Below the pieces are notes generated by a model that was given only the letters and a program-made list of their open reading frames with translations, ran no database searches and was not told the DNA's origin. Position numbers and translations under genes: made by a program. A stretch of DNA of 64,000 nucleotides from Sphingopyxis sp. TUF1 (GTDB taxonomy: Bacteria > Pseudomonadota > Alphaproteobacteria > Sphingomonadales > Sphingomonadaceae), in contig NZ_CP144683.1 in assembly GCF_036687315.1 (NCBI RefSeq), positions 1,736,001-1,800,000 of the forward strand, given 5' to 3'. Of this stretch, positions 56,699 to 64,000 are shown piece by piece (position 1 is the stretch's first letter; the number at the start of each line of letters is the position of its first letter).

Positions 56699-57583
56699 AT
56701 GGGGACGAAAACTCTTGATTCGACAGCGTCGCCGCGCGTGTCGATGGTCATGCCCGTGCACAATGGCGCACGCTGGCTGGCGGAGGCGATTGAGTCGGTC
56801 CTTGCGCAGGATTTTCGCGATTTCGAGTTGATCCTGGTGGACGATGCCTCGCACGATGCGTCGCCTTCAATCATGGCCGAGGCTGTCGCGCGTGACGTGC
56901 GCGTCCGTCTCTTGCGGCTCGATACCAATGTCGGCCTTCCCGCGGCGCTCAATCACGGCTTTGCCGCCGCGCGCGGCGAATTGCACAGCTGGACCTCCGA
57001 CGACAATCTGCTCCGCCCGCAGATGCTGACGCGCCTCGTCGCGACGCTCGACGCGAACCCTCAAGCCGACATTGTTCACGCCGATTTTATGACGATCGAC
57101 GATAGCGGCACCGAAGTTGGCCTGTCGCGCGTCGGGCCTGTCGAACGGTTGCTGTACGGCAATAATATCGGTGCCTGCTTTCTGTATCGCGCCCATGTGA
57201 CCGAAACCCTCGGCGGTTATGACGCCAGCCTGTTTGGCGTCGAGGATTATGATTTCTGGCTCCGCGCGGCGCAGCGTTTCACCTTCGCCGCGCTGCACGA
57301 GGATCTCTATCTCTATCGCAAGCATGGTGGCAGCCTGACGAACCAGCGCGCCCGGCAGATTCAGGCGCTGACCGTGCAAATCGTCGAGCGCGCGCTGCCC
57401 GACACATTGCCCGCGCGCAGTCGTGCCGAGATCCTCGTCGGGCTGGCGTTGCGCAGCCAGCGCAGCTGGCGCTTCGATCTGATCGGCCGCGCACTGTGCG
57501 CGCACCCGGCGCCCGTTGTCGCGCGGCTGCCCGAACTAGTGCACTGGTCGCTCGTCGTCGCGCGCAACCGGCTCGCCGCCTGA
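56699..57583 (+). CDS. Glycosyltransferase family 2 protein
   Basis: GT-A-fold transferase of 294 residues. The N-terminal SMVMPVHNGARWLAEAIESV, LILVDDASHDASP and a metal-binding region that reads TSDDN in place of DxD are typical of GT2. FGVEDYDFWLRAAQ supplies the acceptor-site ED motif. No membrane helix is obvious, so it is likely cytoplasmic, working on an envelope glycan. The ATG at 56699 is chosen; an open frame back to 56582 has no family similarity. No other glycan gene is nearby. Confidence 0.9.
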   Translation: MGTKTLDSTASPRVSMVMPVHNGARWLAEAIESVLAQDFRDFELILVDDASHDASPSIMAEAVARDVRVRLLRLDTNVGLPAALNHGFAAARGELHSWTSDDNLLRPQMLTRLVATLDANPQADIVHADFMTIDDSGTEVGLSRVGPVERLLYGNNIGACFLYRAHVTETLGGYDASLFGVEDYDFWLRAAQRFTFAALHEDLYLYRKHGGSLTNQRARQIQALTVQIVERALPDTLPARSRAEILVGLALRSQRSWRFDLIGRALCAHPAPVVARLPELVHWSLVVARNRLAA

Positions 57584-57599
57584 GGCGGTGCGCGCTTCC

Positions 57600-57643
57600 C
57601 GTTGCGAAATGCAACGCAGGCCCTATATTTTTTTGGCACGTGC
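57600..57643. promoter_or_regulatory. Possible operator region upstream of the HxlR gene
   Basis: A perfect dyad CGTTGC-GAAAT-GCAACG (57600-57616) is followed by an AT stretch with a run of seven T and by a GGCACGTGC dyad. The region lies 27-70 bases upstream of the regulator start. It may be an autoregulatory site or a weak terminator for the glycosyltransferase gene. Confidence 0.4.
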
Positions 57644-57669
57644 GCCGATTTTACGTTAGGGCTTTGGTC

Positions 57670-58191
57670 ATGGGAAAATTACGCGAAGTCTTGAACGATC
57701 TGAACGGCGGCAATTGCGCGCTGCCGCTGGCGCTCGAAGCGATGGGCGAACGCTGGTCGTTCATGATTCTGCGCGCAGCCTTCAACGGCGTCCATCATTT
57801 CGAGGAGTTTCAACAGGAACTCGGCATCGCGCGTAATATCCTGTCGAACCGGCTGTCGAAGCTGGTCGATCATGGCATCATGGCGCGCGAGGTCATGGCC
57901 GAGGACCGGCGCAAGGTGCGCTACCAGCTCACCGAAAAGGGCATCGACCTGCTGCCCGCGATGATCGCGCTGCGCCAATGGGGCGAAAAATGGGGCGCCG
58001 GGGTGCCCTCGACCCCCGTTTTGGTTGACGCGCGCGATGAACAGCCGATCGGCCCGGTCCGGCTGACCGCGCACGACGGCCGTGTGATCAGTTACAAGGA
58101 ACTGCTTTGGAAGCATCGCGCCGAACTCCAGCCGCTCGGCCAGGCGCGGGTGCGAGCCGACGCACCCGCCGCCCCGGTCGCGGCCGAATGA
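57670..58191 (+). CDS. HxlR-family transcriptional regulator
   Basis: Winged-helix regulator of 173 residues. The HxlR core is clear: CALPLALEAMGERWSFMILRA, HFEEFQQELGIARNILSNRL and VRYQLTEKGIDLLP. HxlR members often respond to aldehydes, quinones or disulphide stress through an N-terminal Cys; here a single Cys (GNCALPL) occupies that position. It is followed after 64 bases by a histidine kinase gene on the same strand and may share its transcript. Confidence 0.9.
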   Translation: MGKLREVLNDLNGGNCALPLALEAMGERWSFMILRAAFNGVHHFEEFQQELGIARNILSNRLSKLVDHGIMAREVMAEDRRKVRYQLTEKGIDLLPAMIALRQWGEKWGAGVPSTPVLVDARDEQPIGPVRLTAHDGRVISYKELLWKHRAELQPLGQARVRADAPAAPVAAE

Positions 58192-58255
58192 CCGGCCGCG
58201 GCGCCGCGTGCCCTCTTTCGCGCGGCCGTTGACCATCACTCTTGCGCAGACCCCT

Positions 58256-59380
58256 ATGCCGCTGTTTCGACTGACCTCCCCCGGTCCCTTTTTCGATAAC
58301 AAGGTCCGCGCCTTCTGGAATTTGCAGCTGTTGGGCTGGGCCGCTTGGCTTGGTCTGCGCGGCGTGTCGGGACTGGCGAACGGGCAGGCGTTCACCTTCT
58401 TCATCCCGCAAACGATTTCGGCGATCACCGGCTTTTCGCTGACGCTGATCCTGTCGGTCTGCTACCGGGCACTCATCAACCGCCGACCGCTGCTGATGTG
58501 GGGGGTCAGCTTCGGGCTGGCCGGGCTGGCGACCGCGCTGTGGGCGTTCATCGATGCCTGGGTCGCGCAGATTCAGAATCCGGCGAGCGAGGCTGGTTTC
58601 ACGAGCCTTTTGCTCGGCGCGGTCTATATCGACGCGACCTCGCTTGCCGCCTGGTCGGCGCTCTATTTCGCGATCAACTATTTCCTCCAGCTCGAGGAAC
58701 AGAATGATCGCGTGCTGCGGCTTGAGGCGCAGGCGGCGTCGGCGCAGCTTGCGATGCTGCGCTATCAACTCAATCCGCATTTCCTGTTCAATACGTTGAA
58801 CAGCATTTCGACGCTCGTGCTCTTGAAACAGGCCGAGCCTGCAAACGCGATGCTCTCGCGCCTCTCCGCCTTCCTTCGCTACACGCTCGCCAACGAACCG
58901 ACCGCGCAGGTGACGCTGGCGCAGGAGATCGAGACGCTGAAGCTTTATCTCGACATCGAAAAAATGCGCTTCGAGGACCGGCTGCGGCCGCATTTCGCGA
59001 TCGATCCGGCGGTCGCGCGCGCACGCCTGCCTTCGCTCCTGCTGCAACCGCTGATCGAAAATGCCATCAAATATGCGGTGACGCCGCAGGAAGAGGGCGC
59101 CGACATCACCATTTCCGCACAGTTGGCCGGTCAAAATGTCCGGATCACCGTGTCGGACACCGGCGCGGGATTGTCAGGCGACCGCGCCGACCCCACCACG
59201 GGCGTTGCAACGGAATCGACCGGCGTGGGTTTAGCCAATATCCGGGACCGCCTGGCGCAGGCTTTTGGCGACCAGCACCGGTTCGACGCTCATGCGGGCG
59301 CTGAGGGCGGCTTCACGGTGGTGATCGAGTTTCCGTTCCAGCCCGATGGGCAAACAAGAATTGGAACCGAAGGCACATGA
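58256..59380 (+). CDS. LytS/AlgZ-type sensor histidine kinase
   Basis: Membrane kinase of about 374 residues. Four hydrophobic helices lie in the first 145 residues, followed by a short coiled linker (EEQNDRVLRLEAQAASAQL) and a His_kinase domain with phospho-acceptor YQLNPHFLFNTLNS (His about 175). The ATPase domain has LIENAIKYA, SDTGAGLSG and GVGLANIRDRL. No separate sensor domain is present; signals are likely sensed in the membrane. The start may be this ATG or a GTG at 58208. The stop overlaps the response-regulator start by 4 bases. Confidence 0.91.
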   Translation: MPLFRLTSPGPFFDNKVRAFWNLQLLGWAAWLGLRGVSGLANGQAFTFFIPQTISAITGFSLTLILSVCYRALINRRPLLMWGVSFGLAGLATALWAFIDAWVAQIQNPASEAGFTSLLLGAVYIDATSLAAWSALYFAINYFLQLEEQNDRVLRLEAQAASAQLAMLRYQLNPHFLFNTLNSISTLVLLKQAEPANAMLSRLSAFLRYTLANEPTAQVTLAQEIETLKLYLDIEKMRFEDRLRPHFAIDPAVARARLPSLLLQPLIENAIKYAVTPQEEGADITISAQLAGQNVRITVSDTGAGLSGDRADPTTGVATESTGVGLANIRDRLAQAFGDQHRFDAHAGAEGGFTVVIEFPFQPDGQTRIGTEGT

Positions 59381-60183
59381 CGATCAGAACCATCCTCGTG
59401 GATGACGAAAAATTGGCGACTCAGGGGCTGCAGCTCCGGCTCGAGGCGCATTCGGATGTCGAAGTGATCGACACCGCTCTGAACGGCCGTGAGGCGATAA
59501 GAAAGATCAAGACGCACAAACCCGACCTCGTCTTCCTTGACATTCAGATGCCGGGGTTCGACGGTTTTTCGGTTATTCAGGGGTTAATGGAGGTCGAACC
59601 GCCGCTCGTCGTTTTCGTCACCGCCTATTCCGATCATGCCATCCGTGCGTTCGAGGCGCAGGCGGTCGATTATCTGGTGAAGCCCGTCGAGCCGGAACGC
59701 CTTGCCGATGCGCTCGACCGTGTGCGTCAGCGGCTCACCGAAAAGCGCGGCGCTGCCGAGGTCGAACGACTGAAAACGGTGCTGGCCGAAGTCGCGCCCG
59801 ATGCGGTCGACGACTATGGCGCCGACGCCGTGCCCGACGCGCCGTCGGCCGACCGATATGAAAAGATGATCAATATCAAGGATCGCGGCCAGATTTTCCG
59901 CGTCGATGTCGACAGCATCGAACGCATCGACGCCGCGGGCGACTATATGTGCATCTATACCGCCGACAACAGCCTGATCCTGCGCGAAACGATGAAGGAT
60001 CTGGAAAAGCGGCTCGATCCGCGCAACTTCCAGCGCGTGCATCGCTCGACGATCGTGAACCTCAGTCAGGTCAAGCAGGTCAAGCCGCACACCAACGGCG
60101 AATGTTTCCTCGTCCTGGGGTCGGGCGCACAGGTTAAGGTCAGCCGCAGCTACCGTGACGTGGTCGCGCGGTTCGTGCATTAA
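59377..60183 (+). CDS. LytTR-family response regulator
   Basis: Response regulator of 268 residues. The receiver domain has VDDEK, the phospho-acceptor Asp55 in VFLDIQMPG, and a conserved Lys in YLVKPVEPER. The C-terminal LytTR DNA-binding domain spans about residues 165-268 (IERIDAAGDYMCIYT, FQRVHRSTIVNLSQV). It is the partner of the kinase encoded directly upstream. Target genes are not evident here. Confidence 0.93.
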   Translation: MTIRTILVDDEKLATQGLQLRLEAHSDVEVIDTALNGREAIRKIKTHKPDLVFLDIQMPGFDGFSVIQGLMEVEPPLVVFVTAYSDHAIRAFEAQAVDYLVKPVEPERLADALDRVRQRLTEKRGAAEVERLKTVLAEVAPDAVDDYGADAVPDAPSADRYEKMINIKDRGQIFRVDVDSIERIDAAGDYMCIYTADNSLILRETMKDLEKRLDPRNFQRVHRSTIVNLSQVKQVKPHTNGECFLVLGSGAQVKVSRSYRDVVARFVH

Positions 60184-60189
60184 ACAAAT

Positions 60190-60267
60190 CGTCGCCCCCG
60201 CGAAGGCGGGGGCCGCTGGCAGCCTTGCGCTACGCCGATAGCGGCCCCCGCCTTCGCGGGGGCGACG
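60190..60267. repeat. GC-rich two-hairpin palindromic element, copy 3 (inverted orientation)
   Basis: Perfect 28-base arms identical to copies 1 and 2. The spacer reads GCTACGCCGAT, the exact inverse of ATCGGCGTAGC in copy 1, so this copy is in the opposite orientation. It lies between the convergent response-regulator and ribA genes. Confidence 0.93.
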
Positions 60268-60271
60268 ACTG

Positions 60272-61339
60272 TTAAAGCTGGTGCCCCGTCCGGTCGCGCT
60301 TCGTCGCCAGATACTGCTCATTGTGCGGATTTGTCGGCAGCGCGAGCGGCAGGCGCTCGACGACCTCGACGCCCTCCTTTTCGAGCCGCGCGACCTTCTC
60401 GGGATTGTTCGTCATCAGCCGAATGCGCGGGATGTTCAGCAATTCGAGCATCCGCCCGGCAATTGCAAAATCGCGCGCTTCGACCGGGAAACCCAGCCGC
60501 AGATTGGCGTCGACCGTGTCGTAACCCTGGTCCTGCAACGCATAGGCGCGCAGCTTGTTGACCAGCCCGATGCCGCGGCCCTCCTGCCGGAGGTAAAGCA
60601 GCACACCCCACGGCGCATCGGCCATCGCGTGGAGCGCGGCGTGAAGCTGCGGCCCGCAGTCACATTTGAGGCTGCCGAGCACGTCGCCGGTCAGGCATTC
60701 GCTGTGCAGGCGGACCACCGGCGGATTGCCGTCGCGTTTGCCGATAACCAGCGCGACATGATCCGACGCCTCTTCGGGCGAGCGGAACGCGACGATCTCG
60801 GCGCTTTCGCTCGCCGTGACGGGCAAGTGCGCGCGCGCGGCGATGTCGAGCCGCGCCGGGTCGAGCAGGGTCGCGACATCGTCGGCGCTGCACATGGTTT
60901 CGGCTTCGCCCGCCGCCACGCGCACGAAGAAGGCGGGGAGCAGGCCCGCGTGGCGCGCCATCGTCATCGCCGCCGCGGCCGCCGCATCGCCGCCGGTCGC
61001 CACGGTACGGAATGGGCCTTTCAATGGATTGGCAAGGTCGAGCGCGGGGTCGGCAATCGCGAGTGCCGCCGCGACCGTATCCGCGGCACCCGCAAGCCGC
61101 ACGGGTCCGGGCGTCGCGGCCGCGCGCTGGTTGGTGAGCTTCAGCGTCACGGCGCGCTCGCCCGACAGCAGCACGTCGCCGCTCGCAAATTCCGCGAGCG
61201 CGCCGTCGCGCGCGCTCTCGACCGCAAGCAGGTCGAGCGCACCGCCGGCGCCTTCGACGCGAAAGGGCCAGCCGCGGCGCAGCGCGTCGATCGCGCGCGC
61301 CGCCTGCCGAGCGCCTCGATCCCGCGGCGCGCCGCTCAA
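60272..61339 (-). CDS. ribA: GTP cyclohydrolase II with a degenerate RibB-like N-terminal domain
   Basis: Converts GTP to the first riboflavin precursor, formate and pyrophosphate. The C-terminal half (from about residue 195 of 355) is a complete RibA: zinc ligands in HSECLTGDVLGSLKCDCGPQL (Cys215, 226, 228), catalytic RQEGRGIGL and TNNPEKVARLEKEGVEV. The N-terminal 190 residues follow the RibB (DHBP synthase) pattern but lack its active site: GHTEA reads GDAAA (117-121) and the acidic loop is missing. The TTG start overlaps the xthA stop codon. Confidence 0.93.
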   Translation of the reverse strand: MSGAPRDRGARQAARAIDALRRGWPFRVEGAGGALDLLAVESARDGALAEFASGDVLLSGERAVTLKLTNQRAAATPGPVRLAGAADTVAAALAIADPALDLANPLKGPFRTVATGGDAAAAAAMTMARHAGLLPAFFVRVAAGEAETMCSADDVATLLDPARLDIAARAHLPVTASESAEIVAFRSPEEASDHVALVIGKRDGNPPVVRLHSECLTGDVLGSLKCDCGPQLHAALHAMADAPWGVLLYLRQEGRGIGLVNKLRAYALQDQGYDTVDANLRLGFPVEARDFAIAGRMLELLNIPRIRLMTNNPEKVARLEKEGVEVVERLPLALPTNPHNEQYLATKRDRTGHQL

Positions 61340-62130
61340 AAGGCAAACTCGGTGATGAGCGGGATATGGTCCGACGGCCGCTCCCAGCTGCGGGCAGGCT
61401 GGACGATGCGGTGCGCGACCGCCTTGTCTTTAAGGTCGGGTGTCACCCACATATGGTCGAGGCGGCGGCCGCGGTTCGACGCCTCCCAATCCTTCGCGCG
61501 GTAACTCCACCAGGTATAGAGCGGCGTCGGCGCAGCGATGAAATGGCGCCCCAGGTCGACCCAGTTCGACGCGGCCTGCAAGCGGGCGAGCGTTTCGACC
61601 TCGACCGGCGTATGGCTGACGACATCGAGCAGTGCCTTGTGGTTCCACACATCGCTTTCGAGCGGTGCGACGTTGAAATCGCCCGTGAGCACCGTCGGCG
61701 TGCCGCTCAGCGCGCCCGACCATAGGGTCATGCGCTCAAAGAAATCGAGCTTCTGTCCGAATTTGGGGTTGAGGTCACGGTCGGGAATGTCGCCGCCCGC
61801 GGGAATATAGACATTGTCGAGCCGCACCCCCGACGGCAGCGTGACGCCGACGTGGCGCGCTTCGCCGTTCGCCTGCCAGTCATATTTGCGCACATCGGAC
61901 AGCGGCACCTTGCTGACGATCGCGACGCCGTGGTGCATCCGCTGGCCGTGGGTGACGATGTGCCGATACCCCAGCGCCTCGAACATCGTTTTGGGGAACA
62001 GCCCGCACTCGACCTTGGTCTCCTGCAAACACAGGACATCGGGCGCTTCCTCGCGCAGAAATTTCTCGACGATGCCGATGCGGGCGCGAACGCTGTTGAT
62101 ATTCCACGAAGCGATGCTGGTGCGAGTCAT
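61336..62130 (-). CDS. xthA: Exodeoxyribonuclease III
   Basis: AP endonuclease/3'-exonuclease of base-excision repair, 264 residues. Motifs: ASWNINSVRARI, the metal-binding LQETKVE, YIPAGGD, LTGDFNVAP with the catalytic Asp/Asn, and the final SDHIPLITEF. The ATG at 62130 begins MTRTSIASWNINSVRA; upstream residues in frame are not conserved. Its stop overlaps the ribA start, indicating an xthA-ribA operon on the minus strand. Confidence 0.95.
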   Translation of the reverse strand: MTRTSIASWNINSVRARIGIVEKFLREEAPDVLCLQETKVECGLFPKTMFEALGYRHIVTHGQRMHHGVAIVSKVPLSDVRKYDWQANGEARHVGVTLPSGVRLDNVYIPAGGDIPDRDLNPKFGQKLDFFERMTLWSGALSGTPTVLTGDFNVAPLESDVWNHKALLDVVSHTPVEVETLARLQAASNWVDLGRHFIAAPTPLYTWWSYRAKDWEASNRGRRLDHMWVTPDLKDKAVAHRIVQPARSWERPSDHIPLITEFAF

Positions 62131-62760
62131 GCGGGTGGCTCTATCGGTGCGTGGAGCCGTTCGCAATGGCCGCCGCCGTGCAAGGGTCCGTCGGGATGGG
62201 GCGGAAACGACCGCCAGCGGCCCTTTCCTCACGCGGCATATCCGCTGCGAAAAAAAGCGCTGTCCTACATGACGCGCCTGTGCCAGCCTTCGTCCCGGCT
62301 CTTTCGATATGTGGACAACAGTGGTCACTGCCCCGATTTTCGAGGCAGCCAAGAACCGGGCGCGGCTTGTCCGCCGGGGCCGCTAAACCGGGCGTCGCGC
62401 AAGGCTGACTTTTCCTGACCTTTGCAATGAGCGCGCCGCTCATGCGCCAGCGGAAGACAGGCGCAGGACACATTAAACCCCCGTCCCAGGGGCGGTGGAA
62501 CGGGGGTTCAAGGTCAGCGTTCGTCACGCTCTTGAAAGAAGGTGCCGGCCAGCCCGGGAGGGGCAACAGGGGGAAACCCAAATCCGGGGGCCGTGTTGGC
62601 GCCTTCGAGAGATGAAATACCCCCTCTTCCCTGTCGCCAAGCTGAACGAAAAGCGACGCAGCGCCGCCATATTTGTCGTTCGTCGATGCCTGACGTCGGT
62701 TGGTCGGCGATCCGGCGCATCGCGGCATTGGCAAACGGCGCCGGTCGTCCGGAAACCGGA
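62131..62760. other. Gene-free structured gap between xthA and lolA
   Basis: No coding frame is convincing in these 630 bases. The part at 62530-62620 can fold on the plus strand into a long stem: GAAGGTGCC pairs with GGCGCCTTC (one G-U), with inner GGCC and CCGG pairs around a purine-rich loop. A terminator-like hairpin precedes it. On the minus strand the G-U becomes an A-C mismatch. A small RNA is possible but no known RNA family was recognised. Confidence 0.5.
62476..62508 (-). terminator. Terminator-like hairpin, minus strand, between lolA and xthA
   Basis: AACCCCCGT pairs with ACGGGGGTT (9 bases) around a 15-base loop that itself contains CCC and GGG. On the minus strand it continues TTTAATGTG. 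It could end the lolA transcript (253 bases after its stop) or a small RNA from the gap. Confidence 0.55.
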
Positions 62761-63405
62761 TTAGCGGCCGCGACGCGTGGGCCGCGGATCGGTCCAGCGG
62801 AACGCCGAATCGGCGACCGCGACGTTGAATTTCTGGTTCGACAAGTCGATCCGCGTGCGATTGTTCTGCGAATCGAGCGCGACCCAGCCGCGCAGCCGCA
62901 ACCCGGCCGGCGATGCGGCATCGCGCACGAACACCATCGTGATCGTGCCATATTCGGGGCGCTTCGGGTCCTTGACCTCGACGCTCAGCACGTCGTTGTT
63001 CCCCGTCGGCAGCAGCCGCGCATATTTCGACAGGTCGCGGTCGGGATCGAGCAGCGCGCCCAGCGGCGAGTTTTTCACCGGCCAGCTTTGCACCTGCCGC
63101 ACTTCATAGTCGATCACCGTCAAACGGCTGCCGTCGCCGACGATCAGCATCGGTACGCCCTTTTGATACTGGAAACGGATCTTGCCGGGGCGCTTGAGGG
63201 TGAGCTTGCCCGACAGGCGCTGGCCGTTGCGGTCGGTCTGCACGAAATCGGCGGTCATCGTGCTCGTCGCTTTGAGATGTGACTGCACCGCCGACAGGCC
63301 GTTCGCTGATTGGGCAAGCGCGGGCACGCCGATGGCAAGTCCGGCCGCGGCCGGAACGGCGAGGGCAATCGCGGCGAAGCGGGTCAACTTGGTCTTAAAA
63401 ATCAT
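62761..63405 (-). CDS. lolA: Outer-membrane lipoprotein carrier protein LolA
   Basis: Periplasmic chaperone that carries lipoproteins to the outer membrane, 214 residues. The signal peptide ends in GVPALAQ; the mature protein has TADFVQTDRNGQRLSGKLTLKRPGKIRFQY-like strands and the final RIDLSNQKFNV. The ATG at 63405 (MIFKTKLTRF) is preferred over a longer start with no hydrophobic core. It follows ftsK by 110 bases on the same strand, an order common in sphingomonads. Confidence 0.92.
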   Translation of the reverse strand: MIFKTKLTRFAAIALAVPAAAGLAIGVPALAQSANGLSAVQSHLKATSTMTADFVQTDRNGQRLSGKLTLKRPGKIRFQYQKGVPMLIVGDGSRLTVIDYEVRQVQSWPVKNSPLGALLDPDRDLSKYARLLPTGNNDVLSVEVKDPKRPEYGTITMVFVRDAASPAGLRLRGWVALDSQNNRTRIDLSNQKFNVAVADSAFRWTDPRPTRRGR

Positions 63406-63515
63406 CTGGCTCTCAATTCTGGAACGGGTCGCCGGGTCTTGGCAGCCGGGCATTGAACCGGCCGTGAACCCTGCGGTCAGAGGCGGTTAAAGTCGCGGGA
63501 GGCGGAAAAGGTTGC

Positions 63516-64000
63516 TCAGCGCGGCTGGCCATATTGATCGGTGAGCACGTCGCGGCGCCCGACATGGTTGGGCGGGCTGACCAGCCCCTCCTCCTCCATG
63601 CGCTCGATCAGCCGCGCGGCGCTGTTATAGCCGATGCGGAGTTGCCGCTGGAGCCAGCTGGTCGATGCTTTCTGGCTTTCGACGACGATCTGGCACGCCT
63701 TGGCATACATGCGGTCCTCGGCGCTGTCGCCGCCCGCGGGCGCGCCCTCCATCGCAAAACCGCCATCCTCGGGATCTTCGGTGACGCTTTCGATATAGTC
63801 GGGCCGGCCTTGCCCCTTCCAGTGATCGGCAACCGCGCGCACCTCGTCATCGGAAACAAAGGGGCCGTGGATGCGCGTAATCTGCTTGCCGCCGGGCACA
63901 TAAAGCATGTCGCCCTTGCCGAGCAGCTGTTCGGCGCCCGCTTCGCCCAAAATGGTGCGGCTGTCGATTTTCGACGTCACGTTAAAGCTGATGCGCGTCG
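63516..64000 (-). CDS. ftsK: DNA translocase FtsK, C-terminal part (5' end beyond the window)
   Basis: The last 161 or so residues of FtsK, the septal DNA pump that coordinates chromosome segregation with division. Visible are the end of the motor domain (SKIDSRTILGEAGAEQLLGK, then GDMLYV and GPFVSDDEVRAVADHW) and the complete gamma winged helix (STSWLQRQLRIGYNSAARLI, then GRRDVL) that reads KOPS sites. The reading frame continues past base 64000, so the start is not in the window. Confidence 0.93.
   Translation of the reverse strand, partial: TRISFNVTSKIDSRTILGEAGAEQLLGKGDMLYVPGGKQITRIHGPFVSDDEVRAVADHWKGQGRPDYIESVTEDPEDGGFAMEGAPAGGDSAEDRMYAKACQIVVESQKASTSWLQRQLRIGYNSAARLIERMEEEGLVSPPNHVGRRDVLTDQYGQPR

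Noticed and set aside
62141-62734. Minus-strand frame of 197 codons in the lolA-xthA gap
   Set aside because: Residue composition and lack of motifs do not support a protein, and it contains the strong hairpin; treated as non-coding.

Overview
The window is high-GC DNA from an alphaproteobacterium, most likely a sphingomonad (Sphingopyxis-like). That placement is inferred from a CrtZ-type carotenoid hydroxylase, a large TonB-dependent receptor, a TonB-ExbB-ExbD-ExbD cluster, a single RelA/SpoT-type enzyme and a spinster-type MFS carrier. It reads as chromosomal backbone: no prophage, integrase, transposase, rRNA, tRNA or CRISPR array was seen. Both strands are densely coded, with many ATGA/GTGA overlaps.

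Layout. 0-7.2 kb: PEP carboxylase (minus), then a DNA-repair pair (ligase-associated Lhr-type helicase and PdeM phosphoesterase) with a secreted double retropepsin-like protein between them. 7.3-10.2 kb: TonB-dependent receptor with a clear terminator. 10.3-12.9 kb: sdhC-sdhD-sdhA without sdhB. 12.9-17.6 kb (minus): small membrane protein, DUF167, quinone oxidoreductase, and leuC-lactonase-like MBL-leuD. 17.8-24.6 kb: crtZ; a minus-strand run of 3-oxoacid CoA-transferase A, acid phosphatase lipoprotein, CoA-transferase B, serine hydrolase, epimerase and GST; a divergent LysR regulator. 24.7-31.8 kb: HAD hydrolase, DUF2855, VIT transporter, a Phd/VapC pair with a twin-palindrome operator, SMP-30 family protein, 2OG-oxygenase-like protein, succinate-semialdehyde dehydrogenase. 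31.9-43.5 kb: pteridine SDR-folB, GNAT, DUF1285-Nudix-CCA transferase, GGDEF/EAL protein, parC, glpX, homoserine dehydrogenase. 43.6-48.4 kb: secreted protein, tonB-exbB-exbD-exbD, sodC lipoprotein. 48.4-56.6 kb: MFS, LMW phosphatase, ThpR, Bax-inhibitor-1 family, nth-dapB, sirtuin, RelA/SpoT. 56.7-64 kb: glycosyltransferase, HxlR regulator, LytS/LytTR two-component pair, ribA-xthA, a 630-base structured gap, lolA and the 3' end of ftsK.

Functional threads: energy-coupled outer-membrane uptake (receptor plus Ton machinery), central metabolism (PEP carboxylase, succinate dehydrogenase, FBPase, ketone-body and GABA catabolism), amino acid and cofactor synthesis (Leu, Thr/Met branch, Lys, folate, riboflavin), genome maintenance (Lhr, PdeM, Nth, Xth, ParC, FtsK) and signalling (ppGpp, c-di-GMP, LytTR).

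The most distinctive non-coding feature is a set of about ten large two-hairpin palindromes between genes. One family occurs three times in this window, with inverted hairpins and a central GTAG-containing spacer. No obviously new defence or biosynthetic system was recognised. The best candidates for a second look are gene insertions into conserved operons, a calcium-loop-like motif in one ExbD, a decayed RibB-like domain on RibA and the structured gap before lolA.
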